Assembly (NCBI GenBank): GCA_036524155.1
Contig: DATDCV010000567.1
Location: 1-42,964, forward strand
Length of the DNA stretch: 42,964 nucleotides
Reading direction: 5' to 3'
DNA from: DATDCV01 sp036524155
GTDB taxonomy: Bacteria > Verrucomicrobiota > Verrucomicrobiia > Limisphaerales > UBA8199
Positions 14,673-23,504 of this stretch are shown in pieces. Under the pieces are notes generated by a model. It saw only the letters and a list, made by a program, of their open reading frames with translations. It searched no databases and was not told the DNA's origin. A program made the position numbers and the translations under genes. Within the stretch, counting starts at the first letter, position 1. Every line of letters starts with the position of its first letter.

Positions 14673-16376
14673 TCACGGCTGGCGCAGTCGGAAGAATTGC
14701 GCGCCGTTTCTCACGGGACCCGTCCAGGTGACGCACTCCGCCCCAACACAAGGGCTGGTTGACACCGGTTGCCAATCGGGTGTGGTGACACTTGAACTGC
14801 ATTCCAGGACCAGGTCACAGGCATCGGCGCACCAGGACAACTGGACGAGGCCGCCGGGCTGCAAGCTCATCGCCAGCGACACGGGCACTATGAACGGTGT
14901 CAGGCTGGTGATATTGCCTAAAGGTGTAATCACCGTAACCGGGCCCGTAGTCGCATGCGCTGGGACGGTGGCCACAACCTCCTTGTCCGGGTCCGGACCG
15001 GGCGTGAACTGCGCATTCAGGCCGTTGAAGAGGACTGCGACCGCACCGGCGAGATTAGTGCCGGAGAGCGTGACGGTCGCACCCGGCAACCCGCATTGGG
15101 GCGAACAGGTGAGATTACCGAAACCTTCGGGAAACGAGGGGCAGTATTCGCTACCGAGCTCGTACACGTTGACCACGCCGGGATCCGTTGTGACGGGAAT
15201 GCTCACGCCGCAGAACTGATTGGCTAACAGCGAAGGGTCCACGGCAACGCCAGATTGCGAACCGCCCCATTGCGGGTTATTCGCCAACAGGTACACGCCG
15301 GTGTTGAGGTTGGTGAACCGGTTGATGCCCGTCAGGACGTTGCTGCCCGTGAGCCAGATGCCATCCGACGGCAGCGTGGTTCCGGTACCGTCAAAGACAT
15401 TGTTGATGACCTGGCTGTTGTCCCCCAGGATCAGGGCCAGGTGTTTTTGGTTGCCAACGAACGTATTCCCTTCAATTCGGAGCGGTTGCAGCGGGGCGAC
15501 GATAGGCGCGTCAGGACACGCGCGGATTGCCAAGGACCAGATGCCCCCGGAAGTGTTCTTCTGGTGGTCCAGGATGCGGTTATTCTTGATGACACCAGAT
15601 GCTCCACCCAGGACCAGGATACCCCACTGAAAATCGTCGGTCGGCCCGACGCCGGCAACCGTGTTGCCTTCCACGGCAAAAGTCACCCGAAGCAGGCTGG
15701 GATCAAAGGGCCCCGGCCCGTAATCACCGGCGAAATTCATGGACTGGGCGGTATCGGAGAATGTGCAGTTGAGTACCTGCAGATGCACCACGCCTGGGGT
15801 GGTGCCGACGGGGTTAAAGGCGAGGAGGGCGAAGCCTCTGCCTCCCAGTGGCGGCACTATTGTTGTACCTAAGTTGTTGAGGCCTCGAAAACTTCTAAAC
15901 ACACAATTCTCCACGCGACCGCTGGCTCCGAAAAAGTGCACCCCTTCGAGCCCGACCCCGGCGCCCATGCGGGGCATGGATGCGGCAAGGCGCTTGCCGT
16001 CGAATTCAATGTTGCGGATGACGACATCAGCGTTGGTCGTAACCCAAACCAGGGTGTAGACAGGTGCCCCGGGGATTTGACTCATGCCAGTCCATGCCTC
16101 CAAGACGGTTCCGGGCGAACCAGTGAGCGTGAGCTTCTTCTGGGTGATGAATACCTGCTGGGTGTAAACGCCTGAAGCGATCAGGATTTCATCGCCCGCT
16201 GGTGCCGCGGCATTGACCGCCGCTTGGATCGTTGTGTAATCGGCTGGCACGCGCAGCGTCGCTGCTGCCACTGAGAAGCCCAAAGGCGTGCCGGCAAACA
16301 CGGCGCTTGCCACCAGAGCTCGACGCCAGCTCCCGAGCCGTCTTTTCATTTGGCGTAATTTGATGTTGGTTTTCAT
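14673..16376 (-). CDS. Exported parallel beta-helix protein with IPT/TIG domain
   Basis: 567 residues; ATG 16376 has a good ribosome site (AAAGGA, 6 nt spacing). Order: signal peptide (about 1-38, ending SVAAA); a right-handed beta-helix (about 40-390) recognised by LRVPADYTTIQAAVNAAAPA, ILIASGVYTQQVFI, VVIRNIEFDG and repeated IxxNxF turns such as IEGNTFVGNQ and INRFTNLNTGVYLLA; an IPT/TIG Ig-like domain (about 420-490, LPGATVTLSGTNLAG ... ATVPAHATTGPVTV); and the C-terminal LSW...DWQPV...FFRLRQP module. Such beta-helices occur in polysaccharide lyases and adhesins, but no catalytic signature is visible. The IPT region is duplicated in the chimeric pseudogene near 22.8 kb. A 253-residue exported protein is encoded just upstream. 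Confidence 0.85.
   Translation of the reverse strand: MKTNIKLRQMKRRLGSWRRALVASAVFAGTPLGFSVAAATLRVPADYTTIQAAVNAAAPAGDEILIASGVYTQQVFITQKKLTLTGSPGTVLEAWTGMSQIPGAPVYTLVWVTTNADVVIRNIEFDGKRLAASMPRMGAGVGLEGVHFFGASGRVENCVFRSFRGLNNLGTTIVPPLGGRGFALLAFNPVGTTPGVVHLQVLNCTFSDTAQSMNFAGDYGPGPFDPSLLRVTFAVEGNTVAGVGPTDDFQWGILVLGGASGVIKNNRILDHQKNTSGGIWSLAIRACPDAPIVAPLQPLRIEGNTFVGNQKHLALILGDNSQVINNVFDGTGTTLPSDGIWLTGSNVLTGINRFTNLNTGVYLLANNPQWGGSQSGVAVDPSLLANQFCGVSIPVTTDPGVVNVYELGSEYCPSFPEGFGNLTCSPQCGLPGATVTLSGTNLAGAVAVLFNGLNAQFTPGPDPDKEVVATVPAHATTGPVTVITPLGNITSLTPFIVPVSLAMSLQPGGLVQLSWCADACDLVLECSSSVTTPDWQPVSTSPCVGAECVTWTGPVRNGAQFFRLRQP
14855..15235 (-). repeat. Dispersed duplication, copy 1 (IPT region of the beta-helix gene)
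   Basis: This stretch is repeated in the same orientation at about 22645-23037. The longest identical run I can verify by eye is 68 bp (14962-15029 against 22755-22822). Similarity falls off gradually towards 15235 and stops abruptly below 14855, in the C-terminal module. Confidence 0.88.
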
Positions 16377-16478
16377 GATCTGTCCTTTCTTTGGCCAAGG
16401 TTTCAGGGCGGAGAGGCTGCAGGCCCCTGCGATTTCCTCGCTCAGCGTCTCCCTGGCCTGCAGCCATATTCCAAACCC

Positions 16479-17240
16479 CTAATGCGGCAGTACCCGCAAT
16501 TTGATGTGCTCCACGGGGAAGTCGTCAGCCGTGGCGCCCTTCCCGGAGGTTCGCTCCCACAGGCCGACTTGAGTCATCTGGACGCGCCCTGGAGTGCCGT
16601 CCGGCACGCCGAAGGCCTTGCTGAGCGGTCCCATCCCCGTCGCCTCGATGGAATCCATGATCAGATCTTCCGGTTGAATCGTTAGAAGGTCCGGCAGCGG
16701 AGCGCCGGGGGCGCTATTGATGAACACATATCTCAGAAACGACTCGCCGAGAGCCGGCTCGGCCCCCGCCAGCATCTCAAAGGGATTGTGCCCTAATAAT
16801 GTGGAGGTGAATGGATCGTCTAGTGGCGCTACCGTTATGGCGGCATTCCTGGTATGGCATAAGACCGTGACCTCGGCGCGACCATCGGCCAGCGGACGCT
16901 CGATTACCGTCCCTTCAATCTGGGTGCCCAGTGAAATGTTTCCGCTGGATTCCTCGTATAACCATCGGCTGGTGAGCCCGGCGTAGTCCACGGCCATGAA
17001 CAGTCCTGCCTTTGGATCGCTCCAGGCAGTGTAATTGAACGGAGCCGGGACGGCTTTCCCTTGCGCCTCCAGGAAGTCCTCGATGGGCCGGATCCTGGCC
17101 GAGCCGCCGGGCCCCTGGGCATTGGCCGCCAAACCGGTCAACAGGAGAGTAATTCCTATCGCGACACCCAAGATACCGTATTTGAACAGTCGTCTCGTTC
17201 GCTTCTGTTTTGGCGAGAGTTTGTTTGCTGCATTTTTCAT
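16479..17240 (-). CDS. Exported protein of unknown function
   Basis: 253 residues. ATG 17240 follows a good ribosome site (AAAGGA, about 8 nt). A basic N-terminus (KQKRTRRLFKYG) precedes the hydrophobic stretch ILGVAIGITLLLTGLAANAQ, with likely signal cleavage after ANA. The mature part starts GPGGSARIRPIEDFLEAQG and has no cysteine-rich or enzymatic motif I recognise; it contains RPLADGRAEVTVLCHTRNA and NPFEMLAGAEPALGESFLRY. It lies between the beta-helix gene (102 bp downstream) and the kinase gene, all on the same strand. Cotranscription with the beta-helix gene is plausible, as both share the same style of ribosome site. Function unknown. Confidence 0.78.
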   Translation of the reverse strand: MKNAANKLSPKQKRTRRLFKYGILGVAIGITLLLTGLAANAQGPGGSARIRPIEDFLEAQGKAVPAPFNYTAWSDPKAGLFMAVDYAGLTSRWLYEESSGNISLGTQIEGTVIERPLADGRAEVTVLCHTRNAAITVAPLDDPFTSTLLGHNPFEMLAGAEPALGESFLRYVFINSAPGAPLPDLLTIQPEDLIMDSIEATGMGPLSKAFGVPDGTPGRVQMTQVGLWERTSGKGATADDFPVEHIKLRVLPH

Positions 17241-17436
17241 CGCTTTTCCTTTCTCTTAGTGCTGATGGCGCGACTTCATCGTTTCTTCGGAAGCCCTTTG
17301 CTGGCGCATGCTTCCGGTTGTTATGTCAGTCACTGTGTTCAGCAGCCCTTCATTGCGGTACTACAAGGTTTCCCAGGAACGGTTGCCGGGTTTTTTTGGA
17401 CTGACCTTTTGAGACTTCGAGCAAGGCCGCGAAGAG

Positions 17437-20400
17437 TTACCGGACAGGTGCCGGTGGCGCTGTGGCCGGTTCGGCAGCTTCCAGTTCAGCGAAGGTCGGT
17501 GCGTGCCAGAGCTCAACGTTTCCGTCGGTGTTAACGCGTACCAACGTGTCGCCTTCGGGCGAGAACCTCCCGTGGAGATACCAATAACTTTGCCCCCGCA
17601 AGGTGACTAAAGGCCGAAACGTTGTGAGATCCCATACCTTGGCGGGCTCGCGGATGCCAAATGAGGCCGGCGCCGACCATCCGGGGAGAAACAAACGCCG
17701 TACGCAGATCTGTAATCGGCCCGGAAACGTTTTAATAACCGGCGTGCCGGCACGTCCCAAAGGTTCACGTAAGCGTCTGCTGCAGCAGACGCGAGCATCC
17801 TTCCGTCGGATGAAAATGCGACGCCCTCGACATTACTCGAATGAGCGGGAAATTCACCTAACTCTCGGCTGTCCGGAAAAGTCCAAAGTCTTACCTTCCC
17901 GTCCTCATGGCCGGTCGCATACATCCCGCCGCTGGGTGAAAAACTCAGTGAGCGGACTCGCAGTCGGCCCAGGTCAGGCGCTTCGGGCAGCGGTTTCCAA
18001 TTGGGCGTTTCCCAACCGAGTCGAATCCAGGGGGGATCCCTGGGACGCACCGCCGCAAGCAAGTATCTGGAGTTTGCGCAGAAGGTCACGTCACCGGCTT
18101 CGGCCGGGGGGATGACCAGGTTCGTGATTAGGCGCCTGGTGCTCCAATCCCAGACGCCGAGCTTGCCCCTGGCATCGGCTGCCGCGAGCCAACGGCCATC
18201 CGCAGATAAATCCACGCTCAGGAGATTGCTGCCCAGAAACGACAGCCGCTCAAGTTCCTTAAGTGGCTGGGTGCACCACAGCCGAGCTGAGCGATCCTGA
18301 CACGCGGTGATGAAGCTTCGCCCATCCGGCGCAAACGCAAAGCCTTGCCGCTGGATGGGAAGTGGCACGATCGCGTGGCCGGGGCGGGCGTTTGTCTCGG
18401 TGAGCTTCCAGAGGCGAACCGCGCCCTCCTTGCCTCCGCTGATAAGCGCTTCGGCATAAGGCAGGGACCCCAAACACGAAACCTCGTCGGCATGGCCCTG
18501 AAAGCGGCGAACCTCTTTTCTTTCCGCCAGGTTCCACAGACGAATGGTCCGATCCGCACTGGCGGACGCCAGGAGCTGCCCGTCCGGCGAGAATACGAGC
18601 GCCGAGATCCATTCTGTGTGGCCTTTTAATTCGCCCAGTAGCTTCCCATCTGTGAAGTTGGCGAGCCAGATGTTTGTGTTGGCCCACCCACTGGCCCAGG
18701 CGACCAGATCCTCGGTCGGCGATCCAGCTAGGGCAACCACTTCCCCATAACGTGGGTTCGGGGATGGGATCTCCAGTGGCTCGCCGTCCGTGCGCCATTT
18801 TCGAACCAGGATACGCCCCCCCAACTCCACGATGACCAGCCGTTGACCATCTCGGGAGAAAAACAGATCACCGCCGTCCCCTGTCGAGCGTGATGCGGCG
18901 GTGAACTGCTTTAGAACCTGTTTGGAGGTGAAGTCCAGAACCGTGACCTGGCCCTGCTCATGGAGAGCCGCCAGCCACTGGCCATTTGGGGAGAACGAAA
19001 GGGCCCGAACCGGTTTGGATACCGCGAATCGTTCCTTCTCGCGGCGAAGGTCCGCATCCCAGAGCGCGATTTCCGGCTGGCCACGTGTGCCCGCATCGCC
19101 GAGAACGAGCAACCTTGTTCCGGGAACGAAAACGAAGTTTCTCGCCCGGTTGGAGTCTCGTGCAGGCAGTTCCGCCAAGGTTCGCCTCTCCGCCAAATCC
19201 CAAACTGTGATCTGTGTCCTGCCTTCGCGGACGGCCAGGAACTTTTCATCACTCGACACGCGCAACTCATCAATCGGGGTTGAGCAGCGATGCAGAGTGA
19301 ACCATTCGTCACTCCGGCAACCCTGGCGCAAATACCGCCATTCCCAATGGCGCAGGTCTGGTGACCCTCGTCCCAATACAGAGCCGGCGTGAGGGGTTGG
19401 CCGGTATTTATCCAAAAGGCCGATGGCTTCGCCAAAGTCGTTTGCCTCGAGTTTGAGTTGGGCCAGGCTGATATCGGCGGCGTATTCGCTTCGGCGGGCA
19501 CGCAGCTCGTTAGCTTGGGCGCGAACCCATTGCCACAGAATCCCCGCCGAACCCAGAATAAAAGTGATAATTAATGTGGCGGTAAGAGCAGCCCGCACGG
19601 GCTGCCGCCGGCACCAGCGCCAGCTCTTGCCCAGTCGGCCCACTGGGCGGGCCAGGACCGGCTTGGCTTCCAGGAAACGGCCCAAATCCTCCGCCAACGC
19701 TAAGGCGGTTGGATAGCGCTTTTCCGGGTCTTTCTCCAGGCATCTGAGGCAGACCGTTTGCAGGTCGAGCGGCACACTGGGATTCAGCGCACGGGGGGCG
19801 AGCGGTTCATTGTTGAGGACTTGCGGAACGATCTCAGCCAGGCTGTCACCAATAAACGGCGGTCGGCCCGCCAACAATTCGTAAAGCATGGCCCCGAGCG
19901 AGTAAATATCGCTGCGGCGAGTTAAGGCGCCGCGCTTGCCGCCGGCCTGCTCTGGAGACATGTAGTTGGGCGACCCCAGCACCTGCCCCGAGACCGTCAG
20001 GTTCGAATCGCTCTCCAGCCGCTTGGCGAGGCCAAAATCCGTAATTCGCGGTTGGTCCTCCTGATCGATCAGGATATTGGACGGCTTCAAATCACGGTGC
20101 AGGATGCCGCGTTCATGGGCATGATGAACCGCTTCGGCGATCGTCCGCAGGTAGGTCGCAGCACGCTTCGGCGGCAGAGGCCTGCCGGCAATCAGCGCGG
20201 ATAAAGGCCGGCCTTCGACATAATCCATCGCCAGGAAATGCTGTCCCTCGCAGAAACCCACCTCGTGAATGGACACGATATTCGGATGATGCAGGCTCGC
20301 GGCGGCCATCGCCTCGGCGCGCAATCGATGGACGGCTCCCGGACTCGAATGCGCTCCGAACAGCAGCATCTTGAGCGCCACCAGCCGACCCAGGCTGACC

Positions 20401-20645
20401 TGGCGGGCCTTATAGACCATGCCCATCCCGCCGTGAGCAATGACCTCCAGCAGTTCGTAATCGCCAAAACGCGAGATCCCGGGCCTGGGGGCAGTAACGC
20501 CGATTACGGCTGCCGGAGTTTCTGTCACCTCAGCGGCCTTGTCCAGCGCCACGCCTTCCCCGAGCAGGCACTGCGGACACAGCCCGTCCAGGGTCTCGCC
20601 CGTGACTTCCGTCCCGCATCGCGGACATTTACGCGCCGCAGCCAT
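17437..20645 (-). CDS. Membrane Ser/Thr kinase with N-terminal zinc ribbon and WD40 propeller; apparent frameshift
   Basis: Start ATG 20645. Residues 1-30 form a zinc ribbon (CPRCG ... LCPQC). The Hanks-type kinase domain (about 60-330) has AHGGMGMVYKA, LVALKML, HRDLKPSN, DFGLAKR and MSPEQAGG. A membrane segment (AALTATLIITFILGSAGILW) and about 12 WD40 blades follow (LASASADRTIRLWNLAERKE). Near 17668 the frame breaks: as written the protein runs off to a stop at 17607. Adding one base after CGGCGCC restores GRRLASFGIREPAKVWDL and carries the last blade to 17437, giving 1069 residues. This is either a real one-base deletion or a sequencing error. It is encoded after an ECF sigma factor on the same strand. 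Palindromic element D starts 13 bp upstream, and no ribosome site is visible. Confidence 0.87.
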
Positions 20646-20657
20646 TTGGGTCTTGGA

Positions 20658-20736
20658 GGTAGGGCGCGCTGTCCTCAGCGCGCCGAGCAATCTTGGAAAT
20701 CCAGACTGCGGCGCGCTGGGGACAGCCCGCCCTACC
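20658..20736. repeat. Palindromic intergenic element D
   Basis: Arms 20658-20685 and 20709-20736 pair at 26 of 28 positions, and both begin or end in GGTAGGGCG/CGCCCTACC. Each arm holds its own hairpin: GGCGCGCTG-TCCT-CAGCGCGCC on the left and the similar GGCGCGCTG-GGGA-CAGCCCGCC on the right. It lies between the ECF sigma gene and the kinase gene, in the likely 5' leader of the kinase message. Confidence 0.85.
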
Positions 20737-20820
20737 CAGTTGCCTTTCCCATGAACCGCTCAATTATTAATACAAGAACCACGCGCCGGAGTTGCGAAAA
20801 TGGGCCTCCAGCGCGCCGAT

Positions 20821-21549
20821 TCAACTCCGCAAGACCGCCATCAACCCTTCCAACTCTTCCTGGACCTCCAGCGGCGTCGCCACCGTGCGGCCGATCTCTT
20901 CCCGCAGCAATTCCCGATACCGCAGTCGCAACCGATGGACGGCCGACTTCAACGCCGGCTCGGTCAGTCCCAGTTGCCCCGCCAGTTCCGCGTATCCCGT
21001 GGTTCCCTTGTCGCCCCAAAGCCAGCCCTTGACCTCGTCGAAAAAGCCCTCCCGCCCCGCCTCTATTTGCTCCTGCTTCAGCCGGGCCAACACCTGCTCC
21101 AACAACGTGATCGCCCACTGCTTTTCAAAAATTCTTTCCGGGGTCAGTTGGTCCACCGGTTCCAACGCGTATCGCTGCTCTGCACGGTTCCGGTCCCACC
21201 TCACCGCGGCATAGCCGCCACCGCGCTTCTGGCGCGCGGATCGCGCCCACTCGTTGGTGAGGAAGTTTTTTAGCGCGGACAGCAAAAAGGACCGGAACTT
21301 CCCACGCTCGGGATCTGCCAATTTCACGTAATCTTTTTCGATCAATCGCTCGAAAAAGCTCTGGGTCAAATCCTCCGCTTCTTCCGGCGAGTGGCCCTGG
21401 CGGCGCACGAAAGCATAGAGCGGGTACCAGTAAGTGCGGCACAGCTCTTCGAGCGCCGCCAAGGCCGCCGGTGAATCCTGTTTGCCGGCCTCCAGCACCG
21501 CGCTCCAGTGCGTCGTGGTGAACTGACTGCCCTGCAACTGCCCGTCCAT
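20821..21549 (-). CDS. ECF-type RNA polymerase sigma factor (kinase-associated)
   Basis: 242 residues from ATG 21549; longer in-frame starts add an unlikely leader. The N-terminus FTTTHWSAVLEAGKQDSPAA is typical of ECF factors that accompany Ser/Thr kinases in Planctomycetes and Verrucomicrobiota. Region 2 is visible as LCRTYWYPLYAFVRRQG and EEAEDLTQSFFERL, with FRSFLLSALKNFLTNEW. The C-terminal helix-turn-helix (region 4) is YAELAGQLGLTEPALKSAVH. It directs core RNA polymerase to its own promoters in the cytoplasm. There is no anti-sigma gene beside it; the kinase encoded 175 bp downstream probably takes that control role, by analogy with other sigma-kinase pairs. A truncated paralogue lies at about 23.1 kb. 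Confidence 0.93.
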   Translation of the reverse strand: MDGQLQGSQFTTTHWSAVLEAGKQDSPAALAALEELCRTYWYPLYAFVRRQGHSPEEAEDLTQSFFERLIEKDYVKLADPERGKFRSFLLSALKNFLTNEWARSARQKRGGGYAAVRWDRNRAEQRYALEPVDQLTPERIFEKQWAITLLEQVLARLKQEQIEAGREGFFDEVKGWLWGDKGTTGYAELAGQLGLTEPALKSAVHRLRLRYRELLREEIGRTVATPLEVQEELEGLMAVLRS

Positions 21550-21857
21550 GGAACGGAAGTATAGCGGCGGCCGCAGCGGCTGGGAAGCGCAAAGGCTTGA
21601 GTCGCCTGAGTCCCGCGCGTCGGAGCGCGAGCTCGCCGCTCGCTCCGGCAACCGTTACGTTTTGGCGGCGCTACAGCGGGGGGCTATCTCGTCAGTGGCC
21701 CATGCCAAGTGCCATGCAGAAAGCGTATTGCACCGGGGCTTCTTAACCAGCAGTTCTGGAGGATCACACCGTAGAACGAGACTGAATTCACAAGAGGTTC
21801 CGGCGCTTTCTACGGACTGCTCCGCTCCCGCTCCCGAGTGTGCCGAGCGCGGCTTGA
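21550..21857. other. Intergenic region without a gene
   Basis: A 308-bp gap between the ECF sigma gene and the VapC gene. I see no supported reading frame. A GC-rich imperfect inverted repeat (GGAGCG ... CGCTCC, 21622-21646) lies where a sigma-gene leader or promoter would be expected. Nothing else stands out. Confidence 0.5.
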
Positions 21858-22310
21858 TCAGGGCTTGACGGCCAACCGTTCCGCCGCAGCTAATTTGCGC
21901 TGGTTGGTGTCGAAGGTCAGGAATTCTCTTGCCCCCAGATGCAGGGCCGTAGCGACATGAAGCACATCGAAGCTGCGATGGCCGCCACCGACAGTGTGGC
22001 GGTTGGAGAGATCCTCCGCGCGGCGGAGCACGTCCTGAAAATTGCACGGCTCCAGCACGGCAACCCCGCTGGCCAAATCCGCATCGAATTGGCTCAAGGC
22101 TGCCCGCGCGTCCGCCAAGGCAAGCCCCTCACGCGGGTTGGCGGAATTGCGCCACACCTGGAAGCGGAGAGACTGGCGAAATTCATAAGCGAGAAACGCC
22201 CCGACGTGAAGCGGTTCCTTCATGGTGGCCGCGTGGGCCGCTGCGGCCGGCGAGTTCGACTGCTTCACGTAGAAGGCGCACAGGAAACTCGTGTCAGGGT
22301 AAGCAATCAC
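21858..22310 (-). CDS. vapC: PIN-domain ribonuclease toxin, VapC-like
   Basis: 150 residues from GTG 22310. Its first bases overlap the antitoxin stop (GTGA), the classic toxin-antitoxin junction, which decides this start over the longer frame to 22367. PIN motifs: the first Asp in IAYPDTSFLCAFYV (residue 6), a Glu in FLAYEFRQSL, an Asp in SFDVLHVATALHLGA and the last acid in FLTFDTNQRKLA. These four acids bind Mg2+ or Mn2+ in VapC RNases, which cleave tRNA or rRNA. The antitoxin is encoded directly upstream. All key acids are present, so the toxin looks functional. Confidence 0.9.
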   Translation of the reverse strand: MIAYPDTSFLCAFYVKQSNSPAAAAHAATMKEPLHVGAFLAYEFRQSLRFQVWRNSANPREGLALADARAALSQFDADLASGVAVLEPCNFQDVLRRAEDLSNRHTVGGGHRSFDVLHVATALHLGAREFLTFDTNQRKLAAAERLAVKP

Positions 22311-22561
22311 GAGAGGTCTCCCCGGCTGGCGGCCAGTCCGCGCGCGAGGTCCTCGGCGTCGTAGCATGTCTCGCCGAAGGTCCGGTTCAGCCGCGTCATA
22401 ACATCCGGCATTTTGAAGCGGCGCGGCTTGGCCGGCGCAGCGGGGAGCATGCGGGCAAAGAGCTTCCCGGCCCGCGTGATTTCCACCGGCTCGCCCTCTT
22501 CAATCCAGGCGGCGACGCGCGGGAAGTGGTTGCGCAGATCTCGGACCGTAGCTGTCTTCAT
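22307..22561 (-). CDS. Phd/YefM-like antitoxin of the VapC pair
   Basis: 84 residues from ATG 22561. The N-terminal half MKTATVRDLRNHFPRVAAWI ... GEPVEITRAGKLFARMLP is the Phd/YefM DNA-binding fold (TVRDLR ... EITR.G). The C-terminal part (NRTFGETCYDAEDLARGL) would be the toxin-binding arm. A perfect inverted repeat lies immediately upstream and likely forms the operator for autorepression. The frame is open far upstream (to 23332) through a pseudogene, but the antitoxin itself starts at this ATG: family similarity begins exactly here. Partner toxin overlaps its end by 4 bp. Confidence 0.9.
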   Translation of the reverse strand: MKTATVRDLRNHFPRVAAWIEEGEPVEITRAGKLFARMLPAAPAKPRRFKMPDVMTRLNRTFGETCYDAEDLARGLAASRGDLS

Positions 22562-22562
22562 C

Positions 22563-22599
22563 GTGAGACTAATCTGTCTCACGCTATTCAGATTGTCAA
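22563..22599 (-). promoter_or_regulatory. Antitoxin operator palindrome and candidate -35 box
   Basis: A perfect 7-bp inverted repeat, GTGAGAC-AGATTA-GTCTCAC on the minus strand (22582-22563), ends one base before the antitoxin ATG. A consensus TTGACA lies at 22599-22594. A -10 element at 17-bp spacing (CAGATT) would fall inside the palindrome but is weak. Binding of the Phd-type antitoxin to the palindrome would block the promoter. The palindrome is seen; promoter and function are inferred. Confidence 0.6.
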
Positions 22600-23269
22600 C
22601 CCGGTTTAGGGAGTAAAGTCGGGGCCACCTCAGGCAGGTCTTCCCGCCAGGCTGCAAGCTCATTGCGAGCGGCACGGGCACGGTGAACGGCGTCAGGCTG
22701 GTGATGTTGCCTAAAGAGGTAATCACCGTGACTGGGCCCGTGGTCGCATGCGCCGGGACGGTGGCCACAACCTCCTTGTCCGGGTCCGGACCGGGCGTGA
22801 ACTGCGCATTCAGGCCGTTGAACAGGACCGTCGTGGCACCCGACAGATTGGTCCCTGAGAGCGATACCGTGGTCCCGGGCAAACCGCTGCCAGGTGAGCA
22901 AGTGAGATTTCCAGGGGCGGTAGAGGGACAGAACTCGGCGCCAACTTCATTGAGGCCGGTCACGCCTGGCCGCACATCGAGCGGCGTCCAGACATCGCAG
23001 GAAAAGCGATTGGCCAGAACCGACGGGTTAATCGCTCTCCCGGAACCGGGCGGCAGCACATGCGTCAAATCCTGCGCGTCCTCGTGTCCCAAACCACGCC
23101 GGCGAATATACGCATCAAGCGGGTACCAGTAAGTGCGGCAGAGTTGTTCCGCGGCGGACGTGGCTTGAGGCGAGTCCGCCTGGCCAGCCGCCAGGATGAC
23201 ACTCCAGTGGGTCGCGGTGAACGCGCCCCCGTGCGCTTCCGGTCCATAGCTCGAATGTTCCGTTCGCAC
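22600..23269 (-). pseudogene. Chimeric pseudogene: ECF sigma 5' piece joined to beta-helix/IPT 3' piece
   Basis: Read on the minus strand from GTG 23269, the first 70 residues (GGAFTATHWSVILAAGQ ... EDAQDLTH) are the N-terminus of an ECF sigma factor resembling the intact one at 20821-21549. At about 23060-23040 the frame passes without a stop into INPSVLANRF ... LPGTTVSLSGTNLSGATTVL, a copy of the IPT region of the beta-helix gene at 14673-16376. It ends at LAMSLQPGG just before the C-terminal module, then runs into the antitoxin frame. Sigma regions 2.3 to 4 and the beta-helix are missing, so neither part can work in the normal way. Confidence 0.82.
22645..23037 (-). repeat. Dispersed duplication, copy 2 (IPT region)
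   Basis: Second copy of the segment at 14855-15235, in the same orientation and about 7.8 kb away. It contains the verified 68-bp identical run (22755-22822) and encodes the same LFNGLNAQFTPGPDPDKEVV stretch. Confidence 0.88.
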
Positions 23270-23504
23270 GTTCGTATTGTAGCCATCCGGTACGGCGCGG
23301 CGAGGGCGTCTCTCCAGCCCAAGGGACGCCAACCTCGTATCTTGTACGACGTTCGCGGAGACCAGATGGGGATTCGGGTGCCGGGTGACGACCTTTTGAC
23401 TTGGCCCGACTTTTGCTGATTTTGGCCGTCGAAGCGGGCTTTACGCGAGCCTGCCATGCCTCCGCAAGAGCGGCGCATACAAATTCAGACTTAACGATTG
23501 CCAG

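Noticed and set aside
20001..20030. tRNA T-loop-like sequence GGTTCGAATCG
   Set aside because: It lies in the kinase coding frame, with no acceptor or anticodon stem around it.
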